A stretch of 64,000 nt of DNA from Virgibacillus phasianinus (GCF_002216775.1 NZ_CP022315.1:2790001-2854000); one strand, 5' to 3'. Counted from the first letter of the stretch, positions 50,742 to 61,170 are shown. Numbers and translations are program-made. The notes: a model not told the origin generated them from the letters alone.

Positions 50742-51818
50742 ATGATTAAAGAAAAAAATCCGTTACATATTCTATACTGGCTCATCATTGCGATTTTAAC
50801 CTTTCTATTAATTTATCTTTTTGTAAAACTGTTCCCCTTTTATGGAACTGTTTTTTCCTTTTTGTGGAGTATTTTCTTTCCATTTCTCTTCTCTCTTTTT
50901 ATTGCATATTTATTGTATCCGATAGTACGTAAAATTCATTCCTACAATGTTCCAAAAGGGATAGCTATACTTATCATATATGTCATTTTCTTTGGCGGAC
51001 TAATTGTTGGTGTTAATCGGATTTATCCATTACTTCTCAAGCAGCTAACAGAGTTAAGTGCACAGATTCCAGCATTTATTGAAACATACAGGAGCTGGAT
51101 ATACCAAATATACGAGTCAACATCCTTTTTGCCTGAAACAGTGCACGATAAGTTTGATACTTTGTTCCAGCAAATCGAAACAGGTATGGGTAACATGGTT
51201 TCAGGACTGGTTATCTCCATTACCAAGATCCTTGATTTTATAGTGGTAATTACGGTCATTCCGGTACTCGTTTTTTATTTTTTGAAAGATACGAAGCGGA
51301 TTAAAAGATGGTTGAAAAAGTGGATTCCGATGAAATATCATGATCGGGCACATAAAATCCTTTACTCAATTGATAAGAGCTTGGGTAACTATATCCGCGG
51401 CCAATTGCTGGTAAGCCTATTTGTTAGTATTGCAACTTTTATTTGTTTCTATTTTCTCCATTTAAAATATGCGCTGGTTTTAGCGATTATCATGGGTTTT
51501 ACCAATTTTATTCCTTATTTTGGTCCAATAATCGGTGCGCTGCCGGCAATTGCTATAGCACTCACCGTATCCAACAAGCTGGTAATCTTTGTATTAATAA
51601 CGGTATTTGCTATTCAATTAATTGAGAGTAATTTACTGTCCCCTTACATTGTAGGCAGAAGCATTCATATTCATCCGATAGCAATTATTTTTGCACTGCT
51701 TATTGGAGGCAAGGTAGGTGGGGTGATAGGATTATTACTTGCAGTCCCCTTACTTACCATTATCAATGAGATTGTCAAGCAATTTAGATCAGAGAATCAG
51801 AACGAAAGGTACGAATAG
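50742..51818 (+). CDS. AI-2E family transporter (YrrI-like)
   Basis: This 358-residue membrane protein has about eight segments: paired helices near 10-50 and 65-85, a long soluble stretch (about 90-155), then 155-180 and a cluster from 205 to 345. The family motifs PVLVFYFLKD, NFIPYFGPIIGALPA and VGGVIGLLLAVPLL are present. Members are linked to autoinducer-2 export or Na+/H+ exchange; substrate here is unknown. The stop is one base before the alaS promoter. Confidence 0.9.
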   Translation: MIKEKNPLHILYWLIIAILTFLLIYLFVKLFPFYGTVFSFLWSIFFPFLFSLFIAYLLYPIVRKIHSYNVPKGIAILIIYVIFFGGLIVGVNRIYPLLLKQLTELSAQIPAFIETYRSWIYQIYESTSFLPETVHDKFDTLFQQIETGMGNMVSGLVISITKILDFIVVITVIPVLVFYFLKDTKRIKRWLKKWIPMKYHDRAHKILYSIDKSLGNYIRGQLLVSLFVSIATFICFYFLHLKYALVLAIIMGFTNFIPYFGPIIGALPAIAIALTVSNKLVIFVLITVFAIQLIESNLLSPYIVGRSIHIHPIAIIFALLIGGKVGGVIGLLLAVPLLTIINEIVKQFRSENQNERYE

Positions 51819-51847
51819 TTGACATATTGACAGATATTCCTTATAAT
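51819..51847 (+). promoter_or_regulatory. Consensus sigma-A promoter of alaS
   Basis: TTGACA (51819-51824) and TATAAT (51842-51847), both perfect matches, have a 17-base spacer. Confidence 0.9.
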
Positions 51848-51872
51848 ATCGCATAATTAGTAATATGAAAAA

Positions 51873-52107
51873 ATGTTGAAGGTTCTAAGTACATGATGCT
51901 CTGTTTAAAAGAGAGGGATTTTCATTAGGCTGAGAAAAATCCCATCCCATGACTCATGGAAAGCTAAACTGGAATATGGTTAATACCCATCGGTTTCAAA
52001 CCGTTACCATGGTCAAGTGATGAATAACAGATTCAGTTGTTCATAATTAGGGTGGTACCGCGATAAAATCTCGTCCCTGCAGATATTGCAGAGAGGAGTT
52101 TTTTTTA
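51873..52107 (+). promoter_or_regulatory. T-box riboswitch of alaS (specifier GCU, alanine)
   Basis: The leader has AGAGAG at about 51911, the distal GCTGAGAA loop, and the specifier loop GGAAAGCTA with GCT at 51963-51965 reading alanine. The T-box AGGGTGGTACCGCG lies at about 52049-52062. The terminator at 52069-52107 has an imperfect stem with CTGCA and TGCAG, followed by TTTTTTTT. Confidence 0.95.
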
Positions 52108-52135
52108 TTTCCGAAATTATTAGGAGGAAAAAATC

Positions 52136-54778
52136 ATGAAACAATTAACATCTGCTCAGGTAAGACAAATGTTTATTGACTTTTTTAAAGAAAAAGGGCA
52201 TCGTGTTGAACCAAGTGCATCACTCGTGCCAATTGAAGACCCAACACTACTTTGGATTAATAGTGGGGTAGCTACATTGAAAAAGTATTTTGACGGGCGT
52301 GTCATACCAGAAAATCCGCGATTGGTAAATGCCCAAAAATCAATTAGAACGAATGACATAGAAAACGTTGGTTTCACTGCACGGCATCATACGTTTTTTG
52401 AAATGCTTGGCAACTTCTCAATAGGTGAGTACTTTAAAGAAGAAGCCATTAAGTGGGCATGGGAGTTTCTAACAAGTGATAAATGGATTGGCTTTGAAGC
52501 TGAACGTTTGGCTGTTACAGTTCATCCTGAAGATGATGAGGCGTATGATATTTGGCTTAAGGATATTCAAATACCAAAAGAACGGATTATCCGTTTAGAA
52601 GAAAACTTTTGGGATATCGGAGAGGGACCAAGTGGACCGAATACGGAGATCTTTTTTGATCGCGGTGAAAAATATGGGAGCGATTCAAGTGATCCGGAAC
52701 TATATCCAGGGGGAGAAAATGAACGTTATTTGGAAATTTGGAACTTGGTCTTTTCCCAATTTAATCATAACCCGGATGACACATACACACCTCTGCCTAA
52801 GAAGAATATTGATACAGGTATGGGATTGGAACGGATGGTTTGCGTTATTCAGGATACACCGACAAATTTTGAAACAGATTTGTTCATGCCACTTATCAAA
52901 AAGGTAGAGGAATTTGCAAATACCACGTATGGTAAGGATGATAAATCAGATACTGCTTTTAAGGTAATAGCTGATCATATCCGGACGGTTACATTTGCAA
53001 TAGGTGATAATGCAATACCATCTAATGAGGGGCGTGGCTATGTGCTGCGCAGGTTGCTGCGCCGTGCGGTCCGCTTCGCAAAACAGATCGGTATCGAAGA
53101 ACCATTTATGTATAAACTGGTCCCGATCGTAGGGGACATTATGAAGGATTTCTATCCGGAGGTACTGACGTCACAGGAACATATTAAAAATGTGGTCAAA
53201 TCGGAAGAGGAACGCTTTCATGAGACACTCCAGGATGGACTTGAGATACTAACTGCCATTATCAAAGAAGAAAGCAGCAAAGGAAGCAAAGTTTTCCCTG
53301 GTAAAGAGGTATTCCGATTGTATGATACCTACGGTTTTCCGAAAGAATTAACGGAAGAGTATGTAGATGAGGAAGGTTTTACAATCGATGAACAAGGGTT
53401 TGAGGAAGAAATGCAGAATCAAAGAAACCGTGCACGTAATGCGAGACAAAAGATGGACTCCATGCAGGTTCAGGACGAGATCCTCAGCAAGGTGGATCAA
53501 GCCAGCGAGTTTATTGGTTATGATCATTTAGAGGTTCAGACTAATATAACGCAAATGATTAACGGAAAAGAATTTGTTGATACCCTGCAAGTTGGCGATG
53601 ATGCTTATGTATTTTTACAAGAAACTCCATTCTATGCTGAAAGTGGTGGACAGGTTGCTGATAATGGATGGATTTATACTGAAACTGCTTCGATGTATGT
53701 AAGGGATGTGCAAAAAGCGCCAAAAGGTCAAAATATCCATCATGTAATCGTTGAAGACGGTATTTTTAGAATAGGGCAGCAAGTATCAGCTGTTGTTGAT
53801 CGTGATTCCAGAAACGCTACTATTAAAAATCACACAGCTACTCACTTATTGCACCAGGTTTTAAAAGATGTTCTGGGTAATCACGTTAACCAGGCGGGTT
53901 CACTTGTCAGTCCAGAAAGATTACGGTTTGACTTTTCCCATTTTGGCTCAATTACAAATGAGGAAATAAAGCAAATAGAAACAAAGGTAAATGAAAAAAT
54001 CTGGTCATCCATTCCGGTTGTAATTGAAAGCAAGGAAATCGCAGAAGCTAAAAAAATGGGTGCGATGGCATTGTTCGGTGAAAAATATGGCGATATTGTC
54101 CGTGTTGTACAAGTAAGTGATTATAGTATCGAACTATGCGGTGGGTGCCATGTCGGAAATACGGCCGAAATTGGTTTGTTTAAAATTATAGGGGAATCAG
54201 GTATCGGTGCAGGAACACGGCGTATCGAGGCTGTTTCCAGTAAACACGCATATTACTTCGTTAACGAAAAAATGAATACTTTAAAACTGGCTGGTCAATT
54301 ATTAAAGACTAACCAGGAAACTGTTCCAGAAAAAATCGAGTCAGTGTTCAAGGATTTGAAAGCTGCCCTGAAAGAAAACGAATCATTAAATGCTAAACTT
54401 TCTAACCTTGAAGCAACATCGATATTGGATAAAGTAGAAAAGATTAATGACATACCACTTCTTGCAGAAAAGGTGAATGTGAAAGATATGAACCAGCTCC
54501 GCGGAATGGTAGATGATTTAAAACAGAAGCTTGGTACAGGGCTGATCTTATTAGCTACTGAAAACGACGGTAAAGTTCAATTGGCTGCCGGTGTTTCAAA
54601 AGATTTAATTGAAAAAGGGATGCATGCAGGCAATTTAATAAAAGAAGCTGCCAAAATATGCGGCGGCGGTGGTGGAGGCCGTCCTGACATGGCGCAAGCT
54701 GGCGGTAAAGACCCGGCTAAAATAAATGAGGCGTTGATATATGCTAGTAATTATGTGAAAGAAACCGTGGAAAACTAG
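52136..54778 (+). CDS. alaS: Alanyl-tRNA synthetase
   Basis: AlaRS is 880 residues long. It has the class II catalytic core ([29 protein letters not shown]), the editing domain with HTATHLLHQ and the zinc-binding CGGCH, and the C-terminal C-Ala domain with the glycine-rich [30 protein letters not shown] precedes the ATG. Controlled by the upstream T-box. Confidence 0.98.
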   Translation: MKQLTSAQVRQMFIDFFKEKGHRVEPSASLVPIEDPTLLWINSGVATLKKYFDGRVIPENPRLVNAQKSIRTNDIENVGFTARHHTFFEMLGNFSIGEYFKEEAIKWAWEFLTSDKWIGFEAERLAVTVHPEDDEAYDIWLKDIQIPKERIIRLEENFWDIGEGPSGPNTEIFFDRGEKYGSDSSDPELYPGGENERYLEIWNLVFSQFNHNPDDTYTPLPKKNIDTGMGLERMVCVIQDTPTNFETDLFMPLIKKVEEFANTTYGKDDKSDTAFKVIADHIRTVTFAIGDNAIPSNEGRGYVLRRLLRRAVRFAKQIGIEEPFMYKLVPIVGDIMKDFYPEVLTSQEHIKNVVKSEEERFHETLQDGLEILTAIIKEESSKGSKVFPGKEVFRLYDTYGFPKELTEEYVDEEGFTIDEQGFEEEMQNQRNRARNARQKMDSMQVQDEILSKVDQASEFIGYDHLEVQTNITQMINGKEFVDTLQVGDDAYVFLQETPFYAESGGQVADNGWIYTETASMYVRDVQKAPKGQNIHHVIVEDGIFRIGQQVSAVVDRDSRNATIKNHTATHLLHQVLKDVLGNHVNQAGSLVSPERLRFDFSHFGSITNEEIKQIETKVNEKIWSSIPVVIESKEIAEAKKMGAMALFGEKYGDIVRVVQVSDYSIELCGGCHVGNTAEIGLFKIIGESGIGAGTRRIEAVSSKHAYYFVNEKMNTLKLAGQLLKTNQETVPEKIESVFKDLKAALKENESLNAKLSNLEATSILDKVEKINDIPLLAEKVNVKDMNQLRGMVDDLKQKLGTGLILLATENDGKVQLAAGVSKDLIEKGMHAGNLIKEAAKICGGGGGGRPDMAQAGGKDPAKINEALIYASNYVKETVEN

Positions 54779-54873
54779 CATAAAGGTATTTATCATAGTA
54801 AAAAAAGATATAATATTAAGTACAAACATGTTAAACTGATGTGAGAAGCCAAAACTTGGAATGAGGTGTCACT

Positions 54874-55137
54874 ATGAGCTCTATTGATAAGACGATGAAA
54901 TTTAATTTCTCGGAAGAACCATTTGATCAGGATATAAAAGAAATCCTGTTTACCGTACATTATGCCCTTAAAGAAAAAGGGTATAATCCGATTAATCAAA
55001 TTGTGGGTTATTTACTTTCTGGTGACCCTGCGTATATCCCAAGACATAATGATGCGCGAAACTTAATTCGTAAGCTTGAAAGAGACGAATTAATAGAAGA
55101 ATTAGTCAAGTTTTATTTAGAACACCAAGAGGAATAG
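54874..55137 (+). CDS. ireB: IreB family regulatory phosphoprotein
   Basis: This 87-residue protein matches the UPF0297/IreB family (start [12 protein letters not shown], core [40 protein letters not shown]). In enterococci IreB is phosphorylated by the PASTA kinase IreK and affects cephalosporin tolerance; in bacilli (yrzL) the role is less clear. It forms a block with ruvX and yrzB. Confidence 0.93.
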   Translation: MSSIDKTMKFNFSEEPFDQDIKEILFTVHYALKEKGYNPINQIVGYLLSGDPAYIPRHNDARNLIRKLERDELIEELVKFYLEHQEE

Positions 55138-55140
55138 GAT

Positions 55141-55554
55141 ATGAAAATAATAGGATTGGATGTTGGTTCTAAAACGATAGGTGTTGCTGTCAGTGATGCT
55201 CTGGGATGGACTGCCCAAGGTGTTACGACCATCAAATGGAAAGAAAATGACAGGAAATCTGCCGATAAGGAACTGAAAGCTATTATTGATGAATATGAAG
55301 CAGAAGAAGTTGTTGTTGGGTTACCGAAAAACATGAATGGAAGTATAGGCGAACGTGGAAAAGCATGTATCGCCTATGCTAAGCATGTGGAAAAGGTACA
55401 CCATATCAAGACATCGTTATGGGATGAACGTCTTACAACCGTAGCTGCTGAGCGTGTTCTGCTTGAAGCAGATATGAGCAGAAAGAAAAGAAAAAAGGTA
55501 ATTGACAAAATGGCGGCTGTGATGATTCTACAAGGTTATCTTGATAAAAAATAA
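55141..55554 (+). CDS. ruvX: RuvX/YqgF Holliday junction resolvase-like nuclease
   Basis: The 137-residue RNase H-fold protein has GLDVGSKTIGVAVSD (first catalytic Asp), VVGLPKNMNGSIGERG, and LWDERLTTVAAER (further acidic residues). Homologues process pre-16S rRNA and may cut Holliday junctions. It starts three bases after the ireB stop. Confidence 0.94.
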   Translation: MKIIGLDVGSKTIGVAVSDALGWTAQGVTTIKWKENDRKSADKELKAIIDEYEAEEVVVGLPKNMNGSIGERGKACIAYAKHVEKVHHIKTSLWDERLTTVAAERVLLEADMSRKKRKKVIDKMAAVMILQGYLDKK

Positions 55555-55569
55555 TAAAGGAGTGACGGA

Positions 55570-55857
55570 ATGGCATTAGATGATAAAGAACGTATTGTAA
55601 TACCGGATGAAAACGGTGAGGAACATTTATTTGAAGTATTGTTCACTTTTGATGCAGACGAAACAAAACAATCTTATATTGCGGTTGTTCCTGTTGAACA
55701 AAAAGATGATGAAGAAGTAGAGGTTTATGCTTTTCGTTATGAAGAAAAAGATTCAGATGACAATGATTTGTCGCTATTCCCAATTGAATCCGATGAGGAA
55801 TGGGAAATGGTTGAAGAAATGTTAAATACGCTTGCAGATGAGGAAATGGATCAGTAA
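55570..55857 (+). CDS. DUF1292 family protein (YrzB-like)
   Basis: This 95-residue acidic protein has the DUF1292 pattern: IVIPDENGEEHLFEVLFTFD, SYIAVVPVE, VYAFRYEE and FPIESDEEWEMVEEML. Function is unknown. It completes the conserved ireB-ruvX-yrzB trio. AAAGGAGTGACGGA precedes the ATG. Confidence 0.92.
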   Translation: MALDDKERIVIPDENGEEHLFEVLFTFDADETKQSYIAVVPVEQKDDEEVEVYAFRYEEKDSDDNDLSLFPIESDEEWEMVEEMLNTLADEEMDQ

Positions 55858-55877
55858 GGTTTCACGTACCTAAGCAT

Positions 55878-55912
55878 AAAAAACTGGTGTCTAACTGGAC
55901 ATCAGTTTTTTT
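55878..55912 (+). terminator. Terminator of the ireB-ruvX-yrzB operon
   Basis: AAAAACTGGTGTC pairs with GACATCAGTTTTT (one G-U), followed by T. Confidence 0.88.
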
Positions 55913-55930
55913 ATTGAAAATCATATAAAT

Positions 55931-56050
55931 GAAAGTCTGTCTATCTCCAGCGCCCAGAAGCTGTCGTCATAAGCAATGGACACTACGAACGCTAAACCCA
56001 AGGTCCCTTGCTTATGCGTCCGCTTCTAAACGGGCGCTTCCGCTTTTCTT
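55931..56050 (-). repeat. Repeat family 2, full copy between yrzB and mltG
   Basis: Read on the minus strand the 120-base element runs from AAGAAAAGCGGAAGCGCCCG, through GTTTAGAAGCGGACGC, ATAAGCAAGGGACC, GCGTTCGTAGTGTCCATTGC and TATGACGACAGCTTCTGGGCG, to GACAGACTTTC. It is the most complete copy in the window. Confidence 0.85.
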
Positions 56051-56147
56051 GTATGTATAATTCGTCATGATTATACAAATTCTACTTTAAATCATAGATA
56101 TTGTGGCTGTTTTTTAGTATAATATAGCGGATGAGAGGAGTTAGTTT

Positions 56148-57266
56148 ATGTTCAAGAAGAAAGAACCAGGCAGTTATACGGACAACCTGATTACTCGGAG
56201 TGAAGATGCGAAAACTGTCCGTAAGATTGTAACGATTGTAATCATATCATTAATTTTGATTCTTCTAGTAGGTGGGATTTCTGGTTATATGTATGTGAAA
56301 TCGGCACTTCAGCCAGTAAACCCTGATAGTGACAAGGAGATCAAAGTTGAAATCCCGATGGGGTCTTCTACATCTGACATTGCCTCTATTCTTGAGAAAG
56401 ACGGAATTATTAAAGATGCACGAGTGTTTCGCTTTTACATAAAGTTTAAAAACGAATCAAACTTTCAGGCTGGAAACTATACATTTACACCATCTATGAC
56501 GTTAGACGAGATTATTGAGTCACTTAAAACTGGGAAGGTTCTAGAGGAACCGAAGTATAGTGTTACCATTCCTGAAGGTAAAACCATTGATCAAATGGCA
56601 AAAATTTATTCCAAAAAATTACCATTCAGTAAAGAGGAGTTTTTAAACAAAGTAAATAATGTAGACTATGTGGAGTCATTAATAAATAAACATCCGTCAA
56701 TCCTGTCTAAGGAAATTTTAAATCCGGATATCCGCACACCTTTGGAAGGATACTTATTTGCTGCAACGTATAAATTCTATGATAAAAAGCCAAGCGTTGA
56801 AGCTGTTGTTCAGAAAATGCTCAGTAAGACAGAAAAGGTTGTTACTCCTTATTTAGATGACATTTCCGCGCAGGATTTAACAGTTCATAAAGCGTTAACC
56901 ATGGCTTCATTATTGGAAAACGAAGCCAAAACGTTTGAACAACGAAAAAAGATCGCTGGTGTATTTTACAATAGAATCGATAAAGGCATGCCATTGCAGA
57001 CAGACCCGACAGTATTGTATGCGCTTGGAGGACATAAGGAAAAAGTATTATTAAAAGACTTAGAAGTAGAGTCACCATATAACACGTATAATGTTAAAAA
57101 GCTGCCTATTGGTCCTATTTCAAACTTTGCCGAGAACTCCTTGAAAGCAGCAGTAAACCCGGAGGAATCGAAAAATCTCTATTTTCTGCATGACAGTAAA
57201 GGAAACATTCATTATTCAAAAACATATGAAAAACATCTGAAATTAAAAGAACAATATATTAAATAA
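56148..57266 (+). CDS. mltG: Endolytic murein transglycosylase MltG
   Basis: MltG (YceG family) cuts nascent glycan strands and sets their length. The 372-residue protein has one membrane segment (about 26-50), a LysM-like region with VEIPMGSSTSDIASILEKDGII, and the YceG catalytic domain with the Glu in ASLLENEAKT and QTDPTVLYALG. GAGAGGAGTTAGTTT precedes the ATG. B. subtilis yrrL lies in the same position. Confidence 0.94.
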   Translation: MFKKKEPGSYTDNLITRSEDAKTVRKIVTIVIISLILILLVGGISGYMYVKSALQPVNPDSDKEIKVEIPMGSSTSDIASILEKDGIIKDARVFRFYIKFKNESNFQAGNYTFTPSMTLDEIIESLKTGKVLEEPKYSVTIPEGKTIDQMAKIYSKKLPFSKEEFLNKVNNVDYVESLINKHPSILSKEILNPDIRTPLEGYLFAATYKFYDKKPSVEAVVQKMLSKTEKVVTPYLDDISAQDLTVHKALTMASLLENEAKTFEQRKKIAGVFYNRIDKGMPLQTDPTVLYALGGHKEKVLLKDLEVESPYNTYNVKKLPIGPISNFAENSLKAAVNPEESKNLYFLHDSKGNIHYSKTYEKHLKLKEQYIK

Positions 57267-57361
57267 GTTGAAAAAAAGGAAGCAAACCTAGCCGCTTTAG
57301 CTAGACATATTAAAAGCAAAAGCGTCAGTTAGGCAGCGAATGATAAAACCGGTATAAATTT

Positions 57362-57397
57362 GGAAGTGTGGTGAAACGCCACATTTCCGTTTTTTTG
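57362..57397 (+). terminator. Terminator after mltG
   Basis: GGAAGTGTGG pairs with CCACATTTCC (one G-U), followed by GTTTTTTT. Confidence 0.88.
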
Positions 57398-57505
57398 CAA
57401 TTTCACCATGTAACGTTTAATGATTTGAAGTGATTTCGCTATTAAGTAAGATGAATACATTGTTTTCCAAAGTCTGTAAATTTGGATGAATAAGGAGAAA
57501 TTGTC

Positions 57506-58144
57506 GTGAATGACAAAGAATTGAATCAGTATTTACAAGGAACAATTCCAATAAATGAAAAATGGATTACCGAGTTGGAAAGATATGCAAAGGAAAACCG
57601 TGTACCAATTATGGAGCCGGTCAGCATGAATTTCTTACAACAAATCATTCGAATTCACCAGCCGGCCCGTATTTTAGAAATTGGCACAGCTATTGGATAT
57701 TCTGCACTGCGCATGCTTCAGGCAAATCCGGGAGCCCTTATTACAACGATTGAGCGTGATGAAAGTCGTTTCACCTATGCAGTAAATGAAATTAAAGCCC
57801 TGAACAAACACGAACAGATTAATGTGATATTTGGCGATGCTCTTGAAGTCGCGGAAGAAATAACGAATCAAGGTCCTTTTGATTTACTATTTATTGATGC
57901 AGCAAAGGGTCAATATAAACGCTTCTTTGAATTATATAGCCCCTCCATTCGAAAAAGTGGAATAGTTATTTCTGATAATGTATTATTCAAGGGGTATGTT
58001 GCGAACCCTAGTGAAGATAATCCACGGTTTTCAAAAATTGCCGGTAAAATTAATACCTATAATCAATGGTTAATAAACAACGAGAGTTTCCATACATCGA
58101 TTGTTCCAATCGGGGATGGAATTGCCATCAGCATTAAAAAATAG
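57506..58144 (+). CDS. trmR: O-methyltransferase (TrmR, tRNA 5-hydroxyuridine methylation)
   Basis: This class I SAM-dependent enzyme is the likely counterpart of B. subtilis TrmR (YrrM), which makes 5-methoxyuridine at tRNA position 34. The 212-residue protein has [14 protein letters not shown] (SAM loop), TTIERDE, and the metal site FIDAAKGQY with SDNVLFKG. The start is GTG at 57506 after AAGGAG. In B. subtilis trhP-type U32 peptidase genes (yrrN, yrrO) follow; here udk follows directly. Confidence 0.9.
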   Translation: MNDKELNQYLQGTIPINEKWITELERYAKENRVPIMEPVSMNFLQQIIRIHQPARILEIGTAIGYSALRMLQANPGALITTIERDESRFTYAVNEIKALNKHEQINVIFGDALEVAEEITNQGPFDLLFIDAAKGQYKRFFELYSPSIRKSGIVISDNVLFKGYVANPSEDNPRFSKIAGKINTYNQWLINNESFHTSIVPIGDGIAISIKK

Positions 58145-58167
58145 GCGAAAAGGAGTGCACAGGGAAC

Positions 58168-58803
58168 ATGAAAGACAAACCAGTAGTTATTGGTGTAGCT
58201 GGCGGTAGCGGAAGTGGTAAAACTACAGTTACACAGTCAATTTGCAAACGGTTTTCAGATAAAACAATCCTTGTAATCGAACAGGATTATTATTATAAAG
58301 ATCAAAGTGATTTACCATTTGAAGAGCGGTTAAATACAAATTATGATCACCCCCTGGCGTTTGATAATGATTTGTTAATTGAACATATAAAGGATTTGAT
58401 GAATCAGAAATCAATTGAAAAACCAATCTATGACTATAAAATTCATAATCGCTCACGGGATTCCATTTTTGTCGAACCGAAAGAAGTAATCATCTTAGAA
58501 GGAATATTGATCCTGGAAGATCCCAGACTGGTGGATATGATGGATATTAAAGTGTTTGTTGATACAGATGCAGATATACGGATAATCAGAAGAATGATGC
58601 GCGACATTAAAGAACGCGGCCGATCACTTGATTCGGTAATTGATCAGTATGTAAACAATGTGCGGCCTATGCACTTACAATTCGTTGAGCCAACAAAACG
58701 CTACGCAGATATTATCATACCTGAAGGTGGACAAAATCATGTCGCTATTGATATAATGGCTACCAAAATTGAAAACATCTTAGCAAAAAATCAAAACTCA
58801 TAA
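58168..58803 (+). CDS. udk: Uridine kinase
   Basis: Udk phosphorylates uridine and cytidine. The 211-residue protein has the P-loop [12 protein letters not shown] (about 9-20), [21 protein letters not shown], and [18 protein letters not shown] of the lid. AAAGGAGTGCACAGGGAAC precedes the ATG. Confidence 0.96.
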   Translation: MKDKPVVIGVAGGSGSGKTTVTQSICKRFSDKTILVIEQDYYYKDQSDLPFEERLNTNYDHPLAFDNDLLIEHIKDLMNQKSIEKPIYDYKIHNRSRDSIFVEPKEVIILEGILILEDPRLVDMMDIKVFVDTDADIRIIRRMMRDIKERGRSLDSVIDQYVNNVRPMHLQFVEPTKRYADIIIPEGGQNHVAIDIMATKIENILAKNQNS

Positions 58804-58866
58804 TGGAAAGTATTGAAAATTTAAATAAAATCTGCCATAGTTATGATTAGACATATTTACATGACC

Positions 58867-58895
58867 GAGCGCACATTTTGTGCTGCTCATTTTTA
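58867..58895 (+). terminator. Probable terminator of udk
   Basis: GAGCGCAC pairs with GTGCTGCTC with one bulged T, followed by ATTTTTA. The rest of the 205-base gap to greA shows nothing definite. Confidence 0.65.
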
Positions 58896-59008
58896 TACTA
58901 CTTGAAAGAAGTATAAATAAAATAGGAGTTGCTGTGTGTTCTTAATGACGGCAAGTTCTATCCGAATATGTTAGTTCTTATTGTAGATAAAAAAAGGAGT
59001 GTTTTTTA

Positions 59009-59485
59009 ATGGCTGTAGAGAAAAGCTATTATATGACTGAAGAGGGGAAATCAAAACTAGAGAAGGAATTGCACCACTTAAAAACGGAACGCAGACAAGA
59101 GGTAGTTGAACGGATTAAAGTAGCACGTGATTTTGGAGACCTATCTGAAAACTCTGAATATGACGCGGCGAAGGATGATCAAGCTTTTGTCGAATCACGC
59201 ATTTCACAGGTGGAAAAAATGATCCGCAATGCGGTGATTATAGAAAATGATACAGATAACCCCGATATTGTATCGTTAGGTAAATCGGTTACATTTCAGG
59301 AATTGCCAAGCGGTGATGAAGAAACATACACAATTGTCGGCAGTGCTGAAGCAGATCCGTTCGAAGGAAAGATTTCAAATGATTCACCAATGGCAAAAAG
59401 TTTACTTGGTCACCAAAAAGGAACTGAAGTAACAGTAGTTACACCAGGTGGCGATATTCAAGTGAAGATTGTTAGTGTTGATTGA
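59009..59485 (+). CDS. greA: Transcription elongation factor GreA
   Basis: GreA rescues backtracked RNA polymerase by stimulating transcript cleavage. The 158-residue protein has the N-terminal coiled coil with the acidic tip [16 protein letters not shown] (about 40-55) and the C-terminal FKBP-like domain ending [23 protein letters not shown] lies before the ATG. Confidence 0.97.
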   Translation: MAVEKSYYMTEEGKSKLEKELHHLKTERRQEVVERIKVARDFGDLSENSEYDAAKDDQAFVESRISQVEKMIRNAVIIENDTDNPDIVSLGKSVTFQELPSGDEETYTIVGSAEADPFEGKISNDSPMAKSLLGHQKGTEVTVVTPGGDIQVKIVSVD

Positions 59486-59501
59486 CAATATATGAAATAA
59501 C

Positions 59502-59530
59502 AAAACGGGATACACGTTATCTCGTTTTTT
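59502..59530 (+). terminator. Terminator of greA
   Basis: AACGGGATA pairs with TATCTCGTT (one G-U), followed by TTTT. Confidence 0.82.
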
Positions 59531-59671
59531 CTATTTACCTTGTGAGAATGTATCGTTTCATAAAAATCAATCTTGAAAGTTGGTTCCTACTATTCATTCT
59601 TGGAAGCAAATATAGAATTATATAGAAAATATGATATTATAATATCATGTTGCTAAAGGGAGGGACATAAG

Positions 59672-60397
59672 ATGGGTCAATCTGAGAAGAATTCAAGATT
59701 AGGTAAATTTGAAAAAAGAAGAAAGAATACGAAATCTATTTCTATTCTACTAATTTTGGGTGGGATTTTAATAATTGTTTTGTTGGGTATTTTTCTATTT
59801 GGTGGAGGCGGTAATGAGGAAGCCGAAAAACCTGCTACCAATTCAACGAGTGAAGATAATTCAGAACAAAGCAAGGATGATTCTGCCAACAATGGAGCAA
59901 GTGAATCTACAAAAGACGAAACAGATGAATCTACTACCGATGATTCAAAAAGTGATGATGGTACAAGTTCAAATGATTCATCAAGTGATAAATCCGATGA
60001 TAAAAATGGGAATGACGAACAAAATTCTACAGATGAAGATTCCAAAACAAATGACCAGAATAAAGAATCGGTGGAAAGCTCTGATCCAAATGTAAAAGAA
60101 GCATATACCGCTGATTGGGAACCAATTGCTACCAAGCAGGAGGGACCTCACACAACACAATTTGATACCGAGAGTCAGGATTGGAAGGAAATGAAAGAAG
60201 CCATACGGTTGGCTACAGGTATCGAGGGAGAAATGATTACCTGGATGATTGAGAATGGCGGCGGGCAAAAAGTTATTGGTACTGTTTCACCTCACAATCA
60301 GCCAGATAAAACTTATCAAGTAAACCTTAGCTGGATTGAAAATCAAGGCTGGAAACCAACCGTCGTTAAAATAATTAAAGATAATCCATATGATTGA
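59672..60397 (+). CDS. yrrS: YrrS family protein (DUF1510)
   Basis: The 241-residue protein has a short basic N-terminus, a membrane segment (about 23-44), a very acidic Ser/Asp/Asn/Glu linker (about 47-135), and a C-terminal DUF1510 domain starting AYTADWEPIATKQEGPHTT. The plan fits an externally exposed domain on a flexible stalk. Function is unknown; B. subtilis yrrS follows greA as here, next to a penicillin-binding protein gene that is absent here. AAAGGGAGGG precedes the ATG. Confidence 0.88.
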   Translation: MGQSEKNSRLGKFEKRRKNTKSISILLILGGILIIVLLGIFLFGGGGNEEAEKPATNSTSEDNSEQSKDDSANNGASESTKDETDESTTDDSKSDDGTSSNDSSSDKSDDKNGNDEQNSTDEDSKTNDQNKESVESSDPNVKEAYTADWEPIATKQEGPHTTQFDTESQDWKEMKEAIRLATGIEGEMITWMIENGGGQKVIGTVSPHNQPDKTYQVNLSWIENQGWKPTVVKIIKDNPYD

Positions 60398-60423
60398 TAG
60401 GGAATAAAGCGGAGGTATTAGGA

Positions 60424-61113
60424 ATGACAATCGGAATAATCGGAGCCATGGATGAGGAAGTAGCTTTATTAATAGAAAATATGACAAATAAAAAAGAGCA
60501 AACAGTTGCGAATTGTTTGTTTGTGTCAGGGGTTATTGCAGGTAAAGATGTAGTGTTATTAAAATCGGGAATTGGAAAAGTGAATGCTGCAATGGCTACT
60601 ACCATTTTACATGAGAGGTTTAACCCCGATTATGTAATAAATACAGGATCTGCTGGGGGATTTGATGAAAATCTTGAAATTGGGGATATCGTTGTTTCCT
60701 CCCAGGTCGTACATCATGATGTAGATGTAACCGCCTTTGATTATGCATATGGACAAGTTCCAGGTATGCCGGCTATGTTTGCTGCAGATTCACAACTCGC
60801 AGCACTAGCAACGAATGCAGTTAAATCACTGGCTATTTCATCCAAAGAAGGAATTATTGCAACAGCAGACACTTTTATGGCAAATCCGGGCCATGTAAAG
60901 CGTATTAAAGAAAAGTTTCCTGCAATGATTGCTGCTGAAATGGAAGCGGCGGCTGTTGCTCAGGTATGCCATCAATATAATAAACCGTTTGTCGTGATTC
61001 GCGCACTTTCCGATATTGCTGGGAAAGAATCAACCGTATCATTTGATGCATTTATTGATACAGCAGCGAAAAATGCAGCGACTTTAATAATCAAGATGAT
61101 AAAAGAACTTTAA
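60424..61113 (+). CDS. mtnN: 5'-methylthioadenosine/S-adenosylhomocysteine nucleosidase
   Basis: MtnN removes adenine from methylthioadenosine and S-adenosylhomocysteine, the start of methionine recycling and AI-2 synthesis. The 229-residue protein has IGIIGAMDEEVALL, NTGSAGGFDENLEIGDIVVS, MEAAAVAQV and the catalytic Asp in RALSDIAG. The ATG at 60424 follows GGAGG with nine bases between; an in-frame ATG at 60394 overlaps yrrS and has no such site. No luxS is nearby in this window. Confidence 0.96.
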   Translation: MTIGIIGAMDEEVALLIENMTNKKEQTVANCLFVSGVIAGKDVVLLKSGIGKVNAAMATTILHERFNPDYVINTGSAGGFDENLEIGDIVVSSQVVHHDVDVTAFDYAYGQVPGMPAMFAADSQLAALATNAVKSLAISSKEGIIATADTFMANPGHVKRIKEKFPAMIAAEMEAAAVAQVCHQYNKPFVVIRALSDIAGKESTVSFDAFIDTAAKNAATLIIKMIKEL

Positions 61114-61126
61114 CTTTTCATCATAT

Positions 61127-61170
61127 AAAATCCCTCCATTTCATGGTACGATCCATGATGGAGGGATTTT
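61127..61170. terminator. Bidirectional terminator between mtnN and sigK
   Basis: AAAATCCCTCCAT pairs with ATGGAGGGATTTT, with an inner ATGG/CCAT pair. Both strands have A/T tails, between convergent genes. Confidence 0.92.

Noticed and set aside
59677-60135. A 152-codon Ser-rich minus-strand frame
   Set aside because: It is antisense to the acidic linker of the YrrS gene, where low complexity keeps other frames open.
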